64,000 nucleotides of DNA, from the NCBI GenBank assembly GCA_023078685.1, contig JALGAS010000006.1, forward strand, positions 558,001-622,000, written 5' to 3'. A program made the translations under genes and the position numbers. Shown piece after piece: positions 23,571-39,030 of the stretch (position 1 is its first letter; each line of letters begins with the position of its first letter). The stretch is from Neopestalotiopsis rosae (taxonomy: Eukaryota > Ascomycota > Sordariomycetes > Amphisphaeriales > Sporocadaceae). Under the pieces are notes generated by a model. That model saw only the letters and a program-made list of their open reading frames with translations. It searched no databases and was not told the DNA's origin.

Positions 23571-26500
23571 CTAATTCGTGATCGGTATTTTCTCTGTGCC
23601 TTGGCCTATGATGGGATGCTTGTCAGTCGCAAGACATATTTACTCAGCGCAACGATGAACCATGAAAGTGAAGCGAATACTCCGCACGGCCCATATCGGC
23701 GCGGCCGTTGAAGGAAAGATAGAGAATCACAAGCCTATGCCGATGGCTCGAGGTTCGTCCTGATATTCCCCGCAAATGGGAGCGTTGAAGCCAGGGCTGC
23801 CCATGTTCCGACGATGAAGAGTCTCGGCACTCGAGCGCTAACAGGGCAAGACATTTGACGCATAACGCAGAATTGTCGAAGCCAGGGGCTGAACTTACCT
23901 GTCTGTACTCCGTAAACAATGAGCCTGCTCTAGCTCGTCCAAGTTCGAGTCGTATAGAGGTCGATGGACGTGAACGGTCCGCGAAGTTTTGCTGAGGAGG
24001 AATAAAAGAAAATAATAACGACAGCGCTTGTGGTAGAGAAGGCACTGATACAATCGAGTATGCTTGGACACTATATCTTTGGGATGGTTAGCCTGCCCTG
24101 AGAGAACTGGTTTGAGCAATTGAGTGGAGATTTTGCCTCAATGCGGCAAAGTGAATAAGCGAGTTGGCGCAATAAAAATAGAAACACCCATGAACCTTGG
24201 CGAAATTACCAGGAAATGACCTGAAAGAAGGGCGGTAGCCTATAGTAGGCATTGGAAGGGTTCTTGAGATGGATTTCATGCAAACACGCAGCTTTGTGGT
24301 CGAAGGATCAAAGGCAATGCCGGAATCGATATCCAGAATTGAGCGCATTAGCCGAAAAGCTGTGTCATTCCGGCCCCCGAATGATTATGCGCAGATAAAG
24401 GGTTTGACCATTCGACATCTATGAGGTATTCGAACGGAAGGGATATGAGAATAGAGAGAGGCAGAAGAGCACACAAAGTACCTACATTTGTGGGGAACTG
24501 GAGGACTGGTGTTGTGGTGCTCGCTACAAGCAGAAGTAAAAACCTTGGATGATGTCTTGCCTTTTTTTTTTCTTGCTGACAAAACAGGCGTGGTTGTGCA
24601 AATGCAGGATCAGGGACCAACTGGATCCGAGCAGTTGGTTACTAGTCCTTGGGTGTTGTAGATGTGGCGTTAAAGCTTCTCAAATTCAACTACTGTGTGT
24701 ACAGTAATCGTCCCAAAGGGTTTGTGAGGATGAGCCTTGACGAGTTAGGCGCGAATTGCCCCTTGCGTGGCTAGAGGTTCTGTACGTGCACTATGCTTGC
24801 CAAATCTGTGCCGCCAACGTCAGTTTATGCAAACGTGCAATATTGAAGAAAAGCAATGGAGCAGCCCAGGACCAGAATGAGCGGAATGTAACTAGGATCA
24901 GGGACCTCGTACGGGCAGTCTGGGTGTAGTTCTGCAATGCAGTGCACAATATGCAGCAGGCAAGGAGTATTGCGTGTCAAGGCTAAGTAATTGCGATAAT
25001 GTATTATAAGTGACGCAAGGATGCAGGCAGCTTCTGTTCGTCCGAAGCAGGCTGGCCAAATAAAAAAAACGTTGCAGGTATGCAATCTGGAGACGCAAGG
25101 GCAATGCTGCGAAGAACCTTAGGGTTGGGGTCTGATCTAGTATATATGATCTAGTGCAGGGTATGGCTGCAAAGTCGACTGATTCGTGTGCAAGCCAAAG
25201 TGACGGCCCGTTGAGGGACCTCGGGAACCTCTTCAAGGGTCGCTTCTTTGGTAATCCACTCAGTATCCCTGATGACAAGTTCGCAAGGGTGAGTAGGTGG
25301 GATGGTGGGCAATGAATGAACCTGGCTGCATACTGTAGCTGCCGGGGTAGAGGAATCCATGCGGCCATATCGGTAGTTTGCCATGGAATGCAGCAATTCG
25401 TCAGATGTGCAAAGGGACGTCTGGTGGGAAACCGAACACGCAGAGGCGTAAAAGGATTGGTGAGAGAAGGGGCAAATTTGGATTGCGCCAATTTGGATGG
25501 TAGGAAAAAAATGCAACTATCGTCAACTCAACTCACCGAAGTAGAGCCTATTCGGGATTTTCCAAGCGAGAAAGCTGGTGGCGCAAGGCTATTGCGCCTG
25601 GTAGAATATCAGCACCTATGGAATCTCATTGGACTCAAACTTGATACATACCCAACCAATGCGTGAAGTCGAATTATTGGTATGCTTGTGTCAGCGGTGA
25701 ATCAGTGTAGGTTGCAGCTGATATAGATCTATGAACTTCTGTATTGCAAACCACTAAACGTCACGTGAGGATGCGAGAGCAGTATTCACTGAGTAGGTCG
25801 TTCTGTGACACGTTGGGCAAAGCTGGAAGAGATTTGGTTGCGTTGTTATATGCTGAATGGAAGGTATCTTGTCGACGAAATGCTGCGCTTATAAAGTGGC
25901 CACTTGGTCGGAATATCAATGTCTTCCTTGTGAAGTCGAGTCAGGCTTGGCTTGATCGTCAACAGTCGGTGACTATGGCTAGGTAATTTGTTCTTTGGAA
26001 GACTCGAGTTGCTGAGGTTGTCTATGGAAGGAATCGCAGTCTCTACTGTATAGAGCACAGGTTGTCGAGGGACTGGTTATGCGTATGTTAGGCTCTATTC
26101 GCAGTATACGACCAGGAAAGGCTACTAGCCTGCCGACGAGTCGTGGGGAATTGTCAACCCTCAGGGGTCTGCGAGGAACGAGAGCGGGAGCTTTGCAGGG
26201 ATGGCCTTGGTCGCGGTCGAACTTATTTGCAACGACAAGATAAACACTGTTGGTGAGAAGATCAGAAGCTGCGTTTATCGTGAGCGAGTTGAGACAGTCG
26301 TGGGAAATTGCACCGAAAACTATGATGGCACTGACAACCGCTGAATGGATATCAATGCACTTCTCTATGCCGAATAGGCCGCCTGCAATCGAGCAGATAC
26401 GCAGCTATTACGAGGGCGCGACCTTTTGGGAGGGAGAAAAAAAAAAAAGAGCCGCTTAGCACCCGGTAGTCTTGGTGCAAGTCAATCGGCATGCGGGTCC

Positions 26501-29500
26501 AGGTTTCCCTGTAGTGCAGCGGGAAAGACTTTTGCAAGGGCCAGGCAGGTTGTCGCGGTAGGGTGAGACTTGGAGGTTTTGAAGCGCGTGGCTGGCGCGT
26601 GGCCTGGCGCACACGAGAGAGAACGGGTCGATATTAAGAAATGCGACAGCGGAGGTAGAGGAACAGAAAAAGAAAGCCGGATGAGCCTGCGCAATCACCA
26701 TCACTTACCTGCTGGCAATTAAATCGGCTGCACTGTGGCATCCGGAACGAGAATCGTAGGAATTGCGCAGATCGCCGCGTGTGTCGGTGGTTGTTGTAGC
26801 CAGTCCGCAAGTATGTCTGAGTCAACTTCGGAGCTGGATTACTGCTGTGTTGAAGTACAAATTTTTGTGGGCTTTTGGTTGGTGGGAGACAAATTCTCTC
26901 GCGCTTGCGACGGGGAGAAAATCGTTAGAGTGGTAGACTTGATTTACTGTGAATGGTAGATTCAACATGGATGCTTCAAGAGTGCACTGCATCGATTTGT
27001 TGCTCACTACGATGACTTTCCATATCACAGGGTGACCACGTGCAAAGAGCGTTGCAGTCAAACTCGACCGGGGTTCTTTCTGGGGCAGTCGCGACGTTGC
27101 GCACTTTCCTTCAGTCGGACAACTTGGTACTACGGGCCACTGGTCAAGAATTAGGCAGTATAACACTGATTTACAGCTTTTCCCATGACGCTACTGGGGC
27201 AGACAGTCATCGTAGGGCAATCCAAACCTTTTCAACCTTGATTCGCAAACTGGACCCACGCTTTTGATGTCTACCTGGTTAAGTCAGTAGGCTTAGAATT
27301 CAATTAAGTTGAATAACTAAGCGTGCGGAGGCAATACACTAACAGGGCTCAGTGGCATGCATGTCCATAAAAGCAGTGTACTTCAAATGATGTTATGAAG
27401 AAGACCACAGATACAAGGGAATGCACACGAAAGGGGAAACAGTATACGAAATTGAAAATGCCATCTGGGAAGGCAAGAGACCCTTCAAAGCGCGACGCAA
27501 CAAGTTGACAAGGTCAAGCAGCAGGGGCCGATGACCCCTATCGTGCACAATGCAGGGAACGTCCCATGTAGAATCTGGTTGTCTGTCGGCCACTCACTAC
27601 CAGATTCAAACGTGATCTTGGGGACAAGTTGGTGCATACCGTGTAGGTTATTTCACGCCATGCACAGCCCGCCATTACGTACTCTATATATCGAGATACA
27701 CATACATGATAGATCTTTGATGCTGCTGATTTCCCGTCACCCCTGTAGCTTGTTACTGTTCCTGGATATCGCTACGTACGGAGTATAATTGTTCTGAAAT
27801 AATAGTATACGAACACGTAATACTGCAAAAGTTAAAATTAGTGATAGCGTGAATATCATATGCAGCTTGGGCAAAAGACTGCCAAGCCATTTCGCTTCGC
27901 TGAAAATTCCGCGGTTCTTTTGGACCGCTGATCAAGGTGCTTGATATCGTTAGAACAACCGAGGCCAGAAAAGCCTTCTATGTATCTTGTTTTACCACTA
28001 CCGTTCGTCATATTGAAGCCGACACCGGGGCACGAGGGATGCAAAAGACAAAAGTTGAAAAAAGAACCTGTATCGCAAGTGCCGCGCTCGAGTTCGTGGT
28101 GGAGACTCGACAGTGGCGCCCGGGCTAACAGATATCCACCTAACAACAGCTTTACTGCTGAGTCCAAAAGAAACAAAAGAAAACGCCTAATATCCACTTA
28201 TCTAGAAGAAACTGATGTGATGGACAGGTGCTATTCCAAACCTTGATGGAAGCCAAGCTTGATACGGAAGACCATTCGCCGATTGTAGCTACTAGTTCTG
28301 TCTTCCAATTTGTACGTGCATATCTAGCTGCATATTATTGTGTAGTCTATTTTTGCTCTATGTGTCGCATACATACACTACCAGACTCTACCTGCATAGG
28401 TTCTTCTTTCCTTTCTGCCCTTGTCGTAATTCCGAATACCGACAGCTTGGGCTGCCATTCTGCACGTGCGACTCCCCTGTCGGTACAAAGTACGTAGCAT
28501 GTCTGCAATTCCCCTTGACTGCAGAATCAAGCAAATATGCTTTGGGCAATCTCTGCTCTCTTGTCTTGATGGCATTGATCTACGTATACAAAAGCTGGAA
28601 TTTGATAGGGACACCAGAATAGCAATGACACAGTTGCAATATGCACTTTTGTTGTTGGCTGTGATAAAATGGACGCACAGTCCAACAACATGTTTGCAGC
28701 AGTACCTTTGCATGAGCATCTACGCGGCAGCCAATCTCGGCCTCCGTGCAGAACGGCGTCAACGATCCAACATATCATGACTGATAGAGCTGCTAGTACG
28801 AGAAAGGGCTTTACTGCCCGTTCCCCACGTCTCGAAAGCAATATTCGGTAGCGCGCCGGCTGGGAAAGGCAAGTGGGTACTAGTCACTATTCGAGTCTAC
28901 TGTAGTACATGGAACGCAGCTCAGGCATTAGCTGAGGTTGTCTCCATTAGTCTCAAGAAACTATTGCATGATATACGGCAGGTATTCGGTGTATCTCTAG
29001 TGTACGTAGCTCGTAGATGACTGGAAACCTTCAATAATACTGAGATTCCATAGCACGGCAACAATAAGAGACTAGATGACTTGAGTAACTCTGCATTCAA
29101 TGTGAAAGATTAAGCCAAGTTTACTTGTCGAGTAGTGCTGCTGATTGGCAGCTCGCTAACAGCACAGAGCCACCCGCCGAGGAGGCTCTTTGGTCAAAAT
29201 ACGCTCTTTGAGTTACTCGATATTGCATACGAGCTCTGAACGGGAGATAGTGTCTTTGTACAACATAGTAAGCTGGTCGTCTTCAATCTGCACTATTGAA
29301 GATTGTGGTACAAGTATGCACATGTTGGAAACGTGTATAACAAAAAGGCCCAGACTATTGTAGTTGGTCCATATTCCCACCACTGATGGGGGAAAAAAAT
29401 GATAAGCTGGTTTTGCCATGAACCTGCGTAACCTAGTTACCCACTCTCCAGCTGACGTAGCGAATGTGACATGAGAAAAAAGTCAGAGCCATAATAGTCG

Positions 29501-32500
29501 TGTTAATGGTCCGCACCGAGTGGCGGCGAGCGGTTCGTCTCTCCTTGAGACAGCTGCGCAAGCTCTCCTGCTGGCTGATTGTCTCAGCTTAGCAATTGCC
29601 AGGCAGCATTGGCAAGCGGGACGGCTATGGCTGCTGCTGTCTGAGTGTTTTGACGTGCTGCCTCGGCTGGCATATGAAAGATAGATAGATTGGACCGGAC
29701 ACCGTCGGCAGAAATCTATTTTTAATCTCTTATTTGCCTATGGGATCCTCATGTTCTTCACCAAAAGATTCGTCGACGCACTAACGAGCCAGCTGAGCCA
29801 ATCAATGTGCTTCCATTGTGCGCCTTCTATGTAACATAGATTAATGAAGTTGACGTTGATGGCAGCTTCCTGCCCGTGTCAGCAGAACAAGTAAGCAACA
29901 CATTTTTCCGTCTTCAGCTTTCAACGACACCTGAAAACTCATTGTAATTTCACGACTGTCGTCAGCCAGTAGATTCCCGTCAATGATGTCGCGAGGTCAC
30001 GGGTACCGAATATGCACGTGCGGAGATGATTTCTTATTTCTTTCACCTTAAAGCCGCTCTCCAAATCCCTAAATCTCGCCATGACGCACGGAAACGTATG
30101 CTGATTGACTGACTGACTGATGATCTGACTGTCCATGTGCACATCGCCACGGGTACGTACCGTGCTATGTCTTTGAGAGTCAACTTGAAGTAACCGATGA
30201 AACATGTACCTTCCAAGTTTTCAAGGATTCGATCTGGAATGTTGAGAAAGAACAACCGTGCCGATCAACAACAGCAACGGCTCTTTTTCAACGACCGCAT
30301 TGGGGAAGAACGCGATCCAAGACTGGCCAGCGTGACATGTTACCTACCTACATACCTCACAACAAGATGTGGCATAACGCAACAAGATACCGACAGACAG
30401 CCGCAATTGATGCATACAACCACTCACGTTGACACAATCGACTTGCATCTTTCAGTGCCAACGGTCCAAATCCTCAAGTCAGGGTACCTCGTACGCACCT
30501 TCCTCATTCAGTGCATGCCCACAAACCTTGCTACCGCTACTCGACCCGTAGAGTTGGAACTCAGAGTTTAGCGATTGCGACAATGATACCAGCACTACCT
30601 TAGCTGATTGCATCTCTCAATCCTTCACTTCGGGTTCGGTTTTGAGGACTTGCTGGCTGCTACTTGGACATGTGCGCTCGTGTGCCTTCATTTGAGAGTG
30701 ATATCATAAACTGGTCTGCTCTAGGCGTGGTTGGGATTGGCTTACAGGCTCGTAGGCCCTATCCTCCCGCCCGTTTGCCCGCTCGACAGGGGAACCACAG
30801 CACCCACGGCCACTTTATCAACCTGTTGATGACGACATGATCATCTAAATCCGCACTGCGATTCGTCTTTTGTTCATTCCTCCATCTGCAGTTGCAACGT
30901 TGAATAGGTATCGTTGCGGCTCAGTCGTTCTGCTCTGACTTCACTCAATCCATACCATGACCTGGACACCTTGACGAGATGCACGATGGAGGGAGGGCTT
31001 GCATCGATCCTGGCCCGGCAGATCTCTGACGCCCCGGCTGGTGCCCACGCAGAGAGCCAGGGCAAGTGAAGACAAACCACAACTTACAAGCATCGTGAAC
31101 CACTGATCTGGTGGTGCTAAGCCGTTGCATGGTCCAGGACATGCGGGTACTACTGAGGTGGGCATCACAGACTACAGTACAAGCGTAGATACAGTAGAGA
31201 TCGATGTCATTATGGCGGCAGCAGCAGCACGCAAGCAGGGCCCGCGGCGCCCACAAGGAGCTCACCCTGTCTGGTCACTCTTGATCCCGTCTGGCATGCA
31301 CTCTGGGTCTCTCTGGGCTGACGGCCGGCGCTCGACAACTCGGAGATTTTCCCGACCTTGTTACCCTCTGGACGTTTGCCATATGGGACCCTGCCCCCTT
31401 GCTATCACCCCCAGGCCAAGCCAGACCAAACCAGCAAGCCCAGGAGAGAGGGGCGCTGCGGCTTTTGCAGCGGTACCCAAGCCATATCAGGGAGCCTCCA
31501 CAACCGTACTGACGGGAGCAAACCTTACACAACCTGGCTCGCACGCTTCCCCATCCCAAGAAGAGACAAGGGCTACATCTGGTTGCAGAAAGACACTTCA
31601 CCTCATCAGGCTTCTTGCCTGGGAGCCCACGACAGTTGACCTGTCCTTGGTTGGATTTTACTAACTAATGTAGCGCATGTAGTTTGTTCTGTCTTTCTGC
31701 CGGCCAGCGCCTGCACCAGAGCAGACATGTTAGCGCTCGCGCCCGAGGATAGTCTCCCCGCGGCAGTCTAACGTTAATCGCAACGTTGTCGCGAGCGTAA
31801 TATTACTTGGTACCGGCGCTGGCGGCGAAAAAGAAGGAGTTCACCTCTCGGATATAGCATTACAAAGCCTCCCACATCTCGAAAAAGTTTGTGCGCCAAT
31901 GACACGGCGCCGATTCCCATAGTACTGATCTAAAAGTGCACTGGCTTGAGCTGGCTTGCACTGGATGACACCCCAATCTTGGTGACAACCTGCATCGTCT
32001 GTGCCGCCGCGCTCGCCAATGGGCCAGCCTGCAGCCCTCCTCATCTACCCTGTCTCATCGACATGCAAGACCCCACTGCCCGCAGTCCAGTCGGTCAAGG
32101 ATCCAGCTGAGGAGGAGTGGGCAATGGTGGGAAAGGGCATGGCCCATCCACGATCTCGAATTGCCACCGCCGGCACTGCTGCCAGTCCTCATCACTACCA
32201 CAGCATGTACCTACCTTGCACCTTGTCAGCGGCGGCGTGGGAGAGTGGGAGCTATCCGTCCTTGCTAAGAAGCAATACAAGCTAGCCCGTATGAGGCAGA
32301 GGGGCCGTGATGGGTGTAGGGCATCTCTGGACTAGTCCGCTCGTCTGGAGAAAGGGGTGGCTGTATGATGAGTCCAACGGCGCGCCCAGAATTCTTTTTG
32401 CCTGCCCAAGTACCTGCCGTTCTCCAGTCTTTTCCACATCGAGGCCTTACCCTGGCTGATTTCTAATTGCTTCCCAAACTCTAGCTGGTCCTTGACGAAA

Positions 32501-35500
32501 TGCTGCTAGTGCCAGGTGCTAGCTGCAAACACGATGCCGTTTCTTTTTTCAACGGCTACTGCTAAACAAAGCCGTCACCACCCTGGCTACGCGAGCGCCA
32601 GGAACTCGGGAATATTCCCTCCCTGCACCCTCGTCTCTTTCTTTCGATTCCCCCATGTTCTTCTCATCCCTGACACAGGCAAAAGCCATGCCTCCCCAAG
32701 GAGAAAACGTGCAAACAAAGACAAGACATGGTCTTCAATGCTAGTCTTAGAGTCAAAAATAGCGCCAACGAGCTTCCCGTGAACCAACCCCAGGCTCTCG
32801 GACGATGAACCACTCAATTGCCCATAGTATGTCTGGCAATGCCTTTGAAAGCTTTTACTGCGCCATACGGCGCGTCGACAAGAGCACCTCGGAATTTCTG
32901 CGGAAGCAATGGAATCCGCTGTACAAGAGGCAAGCGGCCATATCCGCAAACAGCATGGCTCACGCCGTTCTGCGCTTGCTCCGCAGGATTCGCCGTTCAC
33001 GAATCAACTCGCTGGATCAAGGCGACAGCCTCGTGCCTCGTCATAGTTCACTTCCCCGAAATAAGGTCTCCAGGGATCAAAGCCCTTTGGCTCAACACTT
33101 GGCACTGGATACTGAGAATGCTAACGTGAAAAAGACCTAGACTGCATGCAGAAGTGGTGTCATAGTCCGAGTGTTTTTCTCACCATATCACTACGGACCA
33201 GACTCCGTAATAATAAAGTGCGTCCTTTGCTATGTACGTGTTGGGGGCTGTTGGTAGATACTCGAAAGCCAACAGCCAGAACCAGCCCAAAGCACTGGCC
33301 AGCTCTGCATGGATATTCCTTCGAGCTACATTTTGCTGCCCTCGCTTAACAGACTTTTAGAGAGGACCGTTTCTTTTCCTGCTTTATCATGGACCAGATG
33401 ATTGGCATCTCCACTTAATTCGGTATGATCTGCTGCTTCATGGAGAGTGCTTGGTGGTTATCGTCCTGCCACCGGGTACCGATGTTGTGCTCTTATCCTC
33501 CGCGTATCCGTCACGGCCCGGAGGATAAGTCAAAAAGAGGCATCATCTCCTTTCGTGTAAGGAAATCCTGCAGCCCGCGGCAGCCTCCCGGAGAGGAGGG
33601 GGCGTTGGCACGCACTGCCGCCAATAAAGCCCGGATTTGGCTATGCTCTCTCTCATTCGCAACTTGGCCGGCAAAGGCGTGTCTCAATCACAGGACTCAC
33701 GCCATTTCTCGAAACATCTCGTCTTGTTGGTAATCATGTTACCTCTTTTTTCTGCGGGCAATCTTGATGAGCATTGAGCACTTGGCCAATGCCCAATGCC
33801 CAGTGCGGCCCCCGCCAATGGGATTTTAGCCGGGCGCGAATCCATCCGCCTTTTGGATCCAATTCATCTCGTAAAATGTGGAGAGGGGGGGCCTGCAACG
33901 TCTTCTCTTTGTCTTTCATTGCCCTTTCTCCACATCAAGCCCGCGAGGCCCGTTTCTCCAGCGGCGGGCAATAACGGGAAGAATAAGAAACTTGATTAAT
34001 GACACTGGCAGGTTTTTCGAGACACAGTGAACAGACTGGAGAGTAAGATAGCTGATAGTAGATGGTCTGTGTTAGATGGGCACCTATGCAAGCACGGAGA
34101 TACTGCCGTCGATGCGAAAATGAACGCGAATCTTTCTAGTTCTAGACCGTGATCTATCACGATCACCAAAATTGAAGGGGGAGTAGCAGGAATGCCGCCC
34201 GAAGCGATCTGTATCTCGTCTACCAACGGAATAATACGACAGTACGCGCCCGCTCAACGTAATCCAACAAGTCATTTGCAAAAATACTGCTCCTGAAATC
34301 TAATTGAAAATGCTTGGCATGTGGTTCATCAGGTCATGATGGATCATCTATCAGGCTCGAGAGTTGTTTGATGATCGCTTAGCTTATTAGATAGTGGTCG
34401 CATATGTTTCGATTATGTATACTAGGTAGCATTCGGAGCTCAGAAAGAGCTATACGGCATCTGCTGGTCGGGGTGGTTTCATCTCATCCATTCCCAAACC
34501 CTTCAATATCTGTTTCTTGTCTAATAATACGTAGAGATTGACTTTCTCGCTTGTGCTTGATATCTCAGAGTTCGCAGTAAAGGATTGACATATCCCCTCA
34601 CCGTGGATCATGTTGTGAAACCATTGAAGTTGAGGATTGCATAGTCCGTACCTAACCTGAATGGAAGGTTCGAATCCGACGACCCTGGCTTCCCGCTCCC
34701 TCAACGTGTGGGCATGTCTTCTTTCATTCTTGTTCCATCCGCAAGGCTCAGCGTAAAACGAATTAGGGGCCCCTGGTCGAGTGCAGAGAAACGTGTCTTG
34801 CGACGGGTTGATACCCGGTGGACTGGTCGAGTGCCACGTTCGCAAACCCTCAGCGATCAAGCTGCAGGGCGGACCTTGTGACAGGCTGGGGTGTTAGGAG
34901 CTTAAATTTACTGTCTCCATTGAGCGGATGATTCAGTCATAGTATTATATCTGGTTGTTGCAAAAATGGCAAGTAGTAATAGTCTGACAAGGCTCCGGGT
35001 CAAATACCATGATTCCCATACGTGGAGACTCACGAGGCTGCCATGAGCTGTTGGACCCATAAGAATCGCGACTTCACAGAGTACCCAGAAGCACCTTATG
35101 ATATGTCAACCTACATTTCTACCCAATGCCAGTTCAAACAACGAAGCTAGAGACACTGTTGGGCACAAACATTTCGATTACGGCACCCCTTTATTCCTAA
35201 AAGCAACTTCGCGTATACGCACAAGTATACGCCTCGTCTTATTACACATCATTGATGTATGTACAGTAAGCATGTTCACCAGCCACTTCCGATATATCAG
35301 AGTGTACGGTAGACAAGAAAGTGCTTTTTTTTTTCTCACCCAAGCGCCTGAAGAAGTCATGCAGGAAAAGCAAGTCTCTCCCGGCCGGAACTTGGTTCTC
35401 TCCCATCTGCGCCAACCATCCGGAACGCACCTTGAAATGAGCTTCTTGCACACCGCAGTTTGGGGGTGGCTTGCACTCAGGCAATGGGGGTAAAATGGGA

Positions 35501-37006
35501 CATGTCAAAATTTGTCATTCAAACAGCAGCTGAACTCTTAGCCAACTCAAAGTGCAAAAAAAGAGCTTTTCCACCCACAAATATGCAAATTAACTGCAGA
35601 CCGGTCTTCATCCGAAGGCATGGCCCGCTGATCTCCATTGCACTATGGAGATTCGCTGATATCGAATCAACGTTCCACACTCTATGAAAGTCAAAGGGCA
35701 AAAAAAGTTGTTAGTGATTTCGGCTGTCGCTCGTATCGGTCTTATTTTTCTTGTTGCTGGCAGGAATGCGAGTCAAGGCACACCGGCTGCAGCAGAATTA
35801 CTACTTACTGCATGAAATAAAACTGCCACATTATGTCAAGAGTAAGATTTCAGCTGCTGCTGGATGAACGGCAAAAGTTGCTCCATTTTGTTGCACACTT
35901 GCCACGCGATTGAATCTAGGCAAGTCTCCGTGTAAGAGGAAGAGGTGGTGTATCTTTCTTGTTGGTGACGTGTAAAATGAACAGCCCACACAAGATTTGT
36001 ACTTCTCGACCGATTCATTTGAGATTCTCTTGCTCTAGTCATGATCATACACAGTGGTCTGTTGGCAGAGGTCCAGTAGGATTGTTACCGCTTGAGTTCA
36101 GACAGTCATGTTAAAAGTGTATCATGCTTGCAAAAGATGCCTTGAGATTGTATAGTCTACCCGGGGTATCAGCCCCTGGTCTTTCCTGCACAATGAGACT
36201 TCCGGATACAGTCATTTGTTACTAGAATTCCTGATATGCTGTTTCCACCAACCCATTCTTGGATCTGCATCAAATAATGAACGGCTTCGGCGCCAAAGCA
36301 CACTCACTCATGTTTAATTACCCCCGAAGACTTGCAGGCAAGCAGTACTCGTCATCGATATCATGAAAAAGAAGAGTCAAGAACCACATGGTGGACACCA
36401 GAAATCATAAAATTAGACTTTGGCAATACAGTTGCATGGGTCCCTCTCCGCCTCTCACTTGTCCCCGAAAACACATGGGAGGGAGTGAAACACAAGAAAT
36501 TCTCCGGGCCACGGAATCGCGGTGCCCTACGCCCATCATACAATATGCGCGCCGGATAGATTGAGTCACGAAACAGAAAACAAGAGATCCACGAAACTAC
36601 ATGACTAGATACAGCAAAAATCCTCCGAAGTCGAGGAATGCATTTTCATGTACGATACCATACTACAGAGTATGTACTATCAAATCTCGCGAGTCACCTT
36701 GCGCCTGCGTCACGTTTGAAACTTGCCTATCGTAGCAATCCTACCTCGTCAAAACCGTTGAACAAAGATCCTCTTTTTTTTCTGCCCTGGACTGGGACTG
36801 GGGGCCGCGCTGTGATAGTGCAGAGATGGGGGACCCTTTTTTTGACGTGAGGGAAGGGACAGGGCATTGGGCAGGGTCCCTTTGGCGTGTCCAGTACTAC
36901 AAGCCCCATTGTGTGAATTGCGGTAGGCAAGGTAGGGTGAGGGAATGGGAAAAAATAAAAAAGCACAACAGCAGGACGGACAAGGACCGGGACTCCCGGC
37001 GCGCGC

Positions 37007-37021
37007 AGCAGCAGCAGCAGC
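37007..37021. repeat. (CAG)5 trinucleotide run
   Basis: Five consecutive CAG units inside a GC-rich patch of the gene-free interval. No surrounding reading frame looks coding. Confidence 0.7.
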
Positions 37022-37378
37022 AAGCACGCATTACCCACACCTCTCAGCCGAAGCCCCTGCTCCATTTCCGAACAGGGTCAGGGATCCTACTCTACTCCCC
37101 CCAAAGTCGGAGTGAGTGGAGGTCCCGGAATAGGATCGCGACACCCCCCCATCATGAGAGAGAAAGGGTACAAGTCCATTTTGCTGCTCTCTCTTTCGCT
37201 TGGTCAGGAAAATCTGGCACCACGTAAGCGCGGGGAACAATCCCAGCGTGCCCATGAGGTGAATCCTCCTGAACCTTGCATGGTCATTTCTCTGCTGCTT
37301 TTCAGAGGGACTTGCGATCCTCTGCTATGCTATGCCCAAACTGACGGGTCTCTCCGTGGTCCAATATGCAGGCGCAGC

Positions 37379-37405
<27 letters not shown>
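37379..37405. repeat. (TG)n microsatellite
   Basis: Thirteen and a half TG units in a row, then TATGTG. A simple dinucleotide repeat in non-coding sequence, likely length-polymorphic. Confidence 0.95.
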
Positions 37406-37410
<5 letters not shown>

Positions 37411-39030
37411 AGCGAGGTGACTGCAGACCACAGTGAACAACAGTACGTAGCATAACAGCAGCAGTAACATCAGTACTCAATGCAAGGCGCGGCGGCATTC
37501 CCATAGTCACTCACCCCTTATTCTTCCCTCGTCTTCTTGTTCTCATTAGCCATCCCACCTCTTGCTTCCCAACCCTTCTCCACCCCTTGCTCTCGCTTAC
37601 CCTTCAAAGGTCGACCCTGCTCACATCCGGCCGGCGCGAGATGCAGCACCGCGTGGGAGGGAGGGAGGACAACAAGGCAAAGAGGTGGTAGTGTAGACGT
37701 AGTCGTACATACAGTAGTAGGACGTATTGGCGTTTGGCCGTCTTCACACCCCCTCATAACCGATCTGTCCAAGACGGCCTTTGTTTCCAGTGGCGTTCCA
37801 TTTATTCTTCGATGCGACCTCGCGCGGCCGCCTAGCAAGACTTAAACAACTTGCAATACATACATACACACACATAATACTCACTTCACATAATGGAGTA
37901 CATACACTTGTACGTAGTTTTTTACACAACACGCGCGCACACCACACACCGGTTTGAATATACGGAGCTCATTGCCTAGTTCTGTCTAGACTTCTCCATT
38001 GTTTTGCCATAAACACATGAAGGAACTTTGGGGACTCCTAATGTGTGCATTCGTTGACTCAAGTAGGAAAAAAGAGTAGAGGAAGAGACACCAAAGTACG
38101 AAAATACCAATTTACTGGATCCTCTGACTCTCTGGTTTCCCCCCGATGCATAACCGATTCAGCGTTCGATTGATAGGCTGCTCTCAGGCGTAATGAAGGA
38201 GACTCATACCACCCCCCAAGATACGCGACGCGTATGGCGCGAGTTGATATGTGTGTACGTATGTACATACTGGGCCATACAGTGTACAATGTGTGAGATA
38301 ATGGTCTCCCTCTTCCCTCTCTGTCTCTCTGCACTTGCTACTAATCCGTCAGTCGCATGACGCGCTGTTTTCTCCTCTCAATACGTTTGGGATAGAAACC
38401 ACGTTGCATTCGGTATCACTCGTTCCTTGCATCAAGCGAAGAGAAAGCCACCCACAATCCACACACAAAAGCAGACAGGAGGTAGGAGGGCCACGCACTC
38501 TCCTCCCCCCATTGTGTGAGGTCAGAGAGTAGCAGTGGTAGTACGTAGTTAGCCGAGAGTTGTTCTGCATTTGGTTTCTTTACATTCCTTTACCATGAAT
38601 AGTAATTGGGCCTTTGTTGACCAAAAACAGTGCAACCTCTTTGGTCGTCAATCCTACTTGAGGCTCTCTCTCTCTTAATTGATGCTTATTGATGTGTCCA
38701 TGTATAGTGCGGCAATGATGCATATCTTATTGCATGAGTATAGAACAAAAACCACAGCTGGCCCTGGCTGTATATCTGGGAAAGCCTTCCATGACAAGAC
38801 ACACAGCCTTGCACAATAACGTCTGTGCAAATAGACACTACGAATTTCCTTTGCTTGCCTTCTCCCCTTGCACTGGCAGGCCTGGCTAAAGACTGCACTG
38901 GGCTTGCTAGTGACAAACAAAATACGCAGCATCCGCAATCAGGGCTGCTTGACAGCTAGTAGTAGCGTATGTACGAGCGTACTCTCGAAAATGCCTTCCC
39001 TATCTCTCCCTCTCTCTTCTCGAGGGCCGG

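Noticed and set aside
31125..31664. 179-codon plus-strand ORF
   Set aside because: GC-rich patch with open frames on both strands; no domain, no splice support.
32805..33140. 111-codon plus-strand ORF with basic C-terminal half
   Set aside because: Overlapped by other open frames on both strands and without recognisable motif.
34667..34677. GGTTCGAATCC, a perfect tRNA B-box
   Set aside because: The flanking bases do not form a T-stem (only three of five pairs), and no acceptor stem or matching A-box structure is visible.
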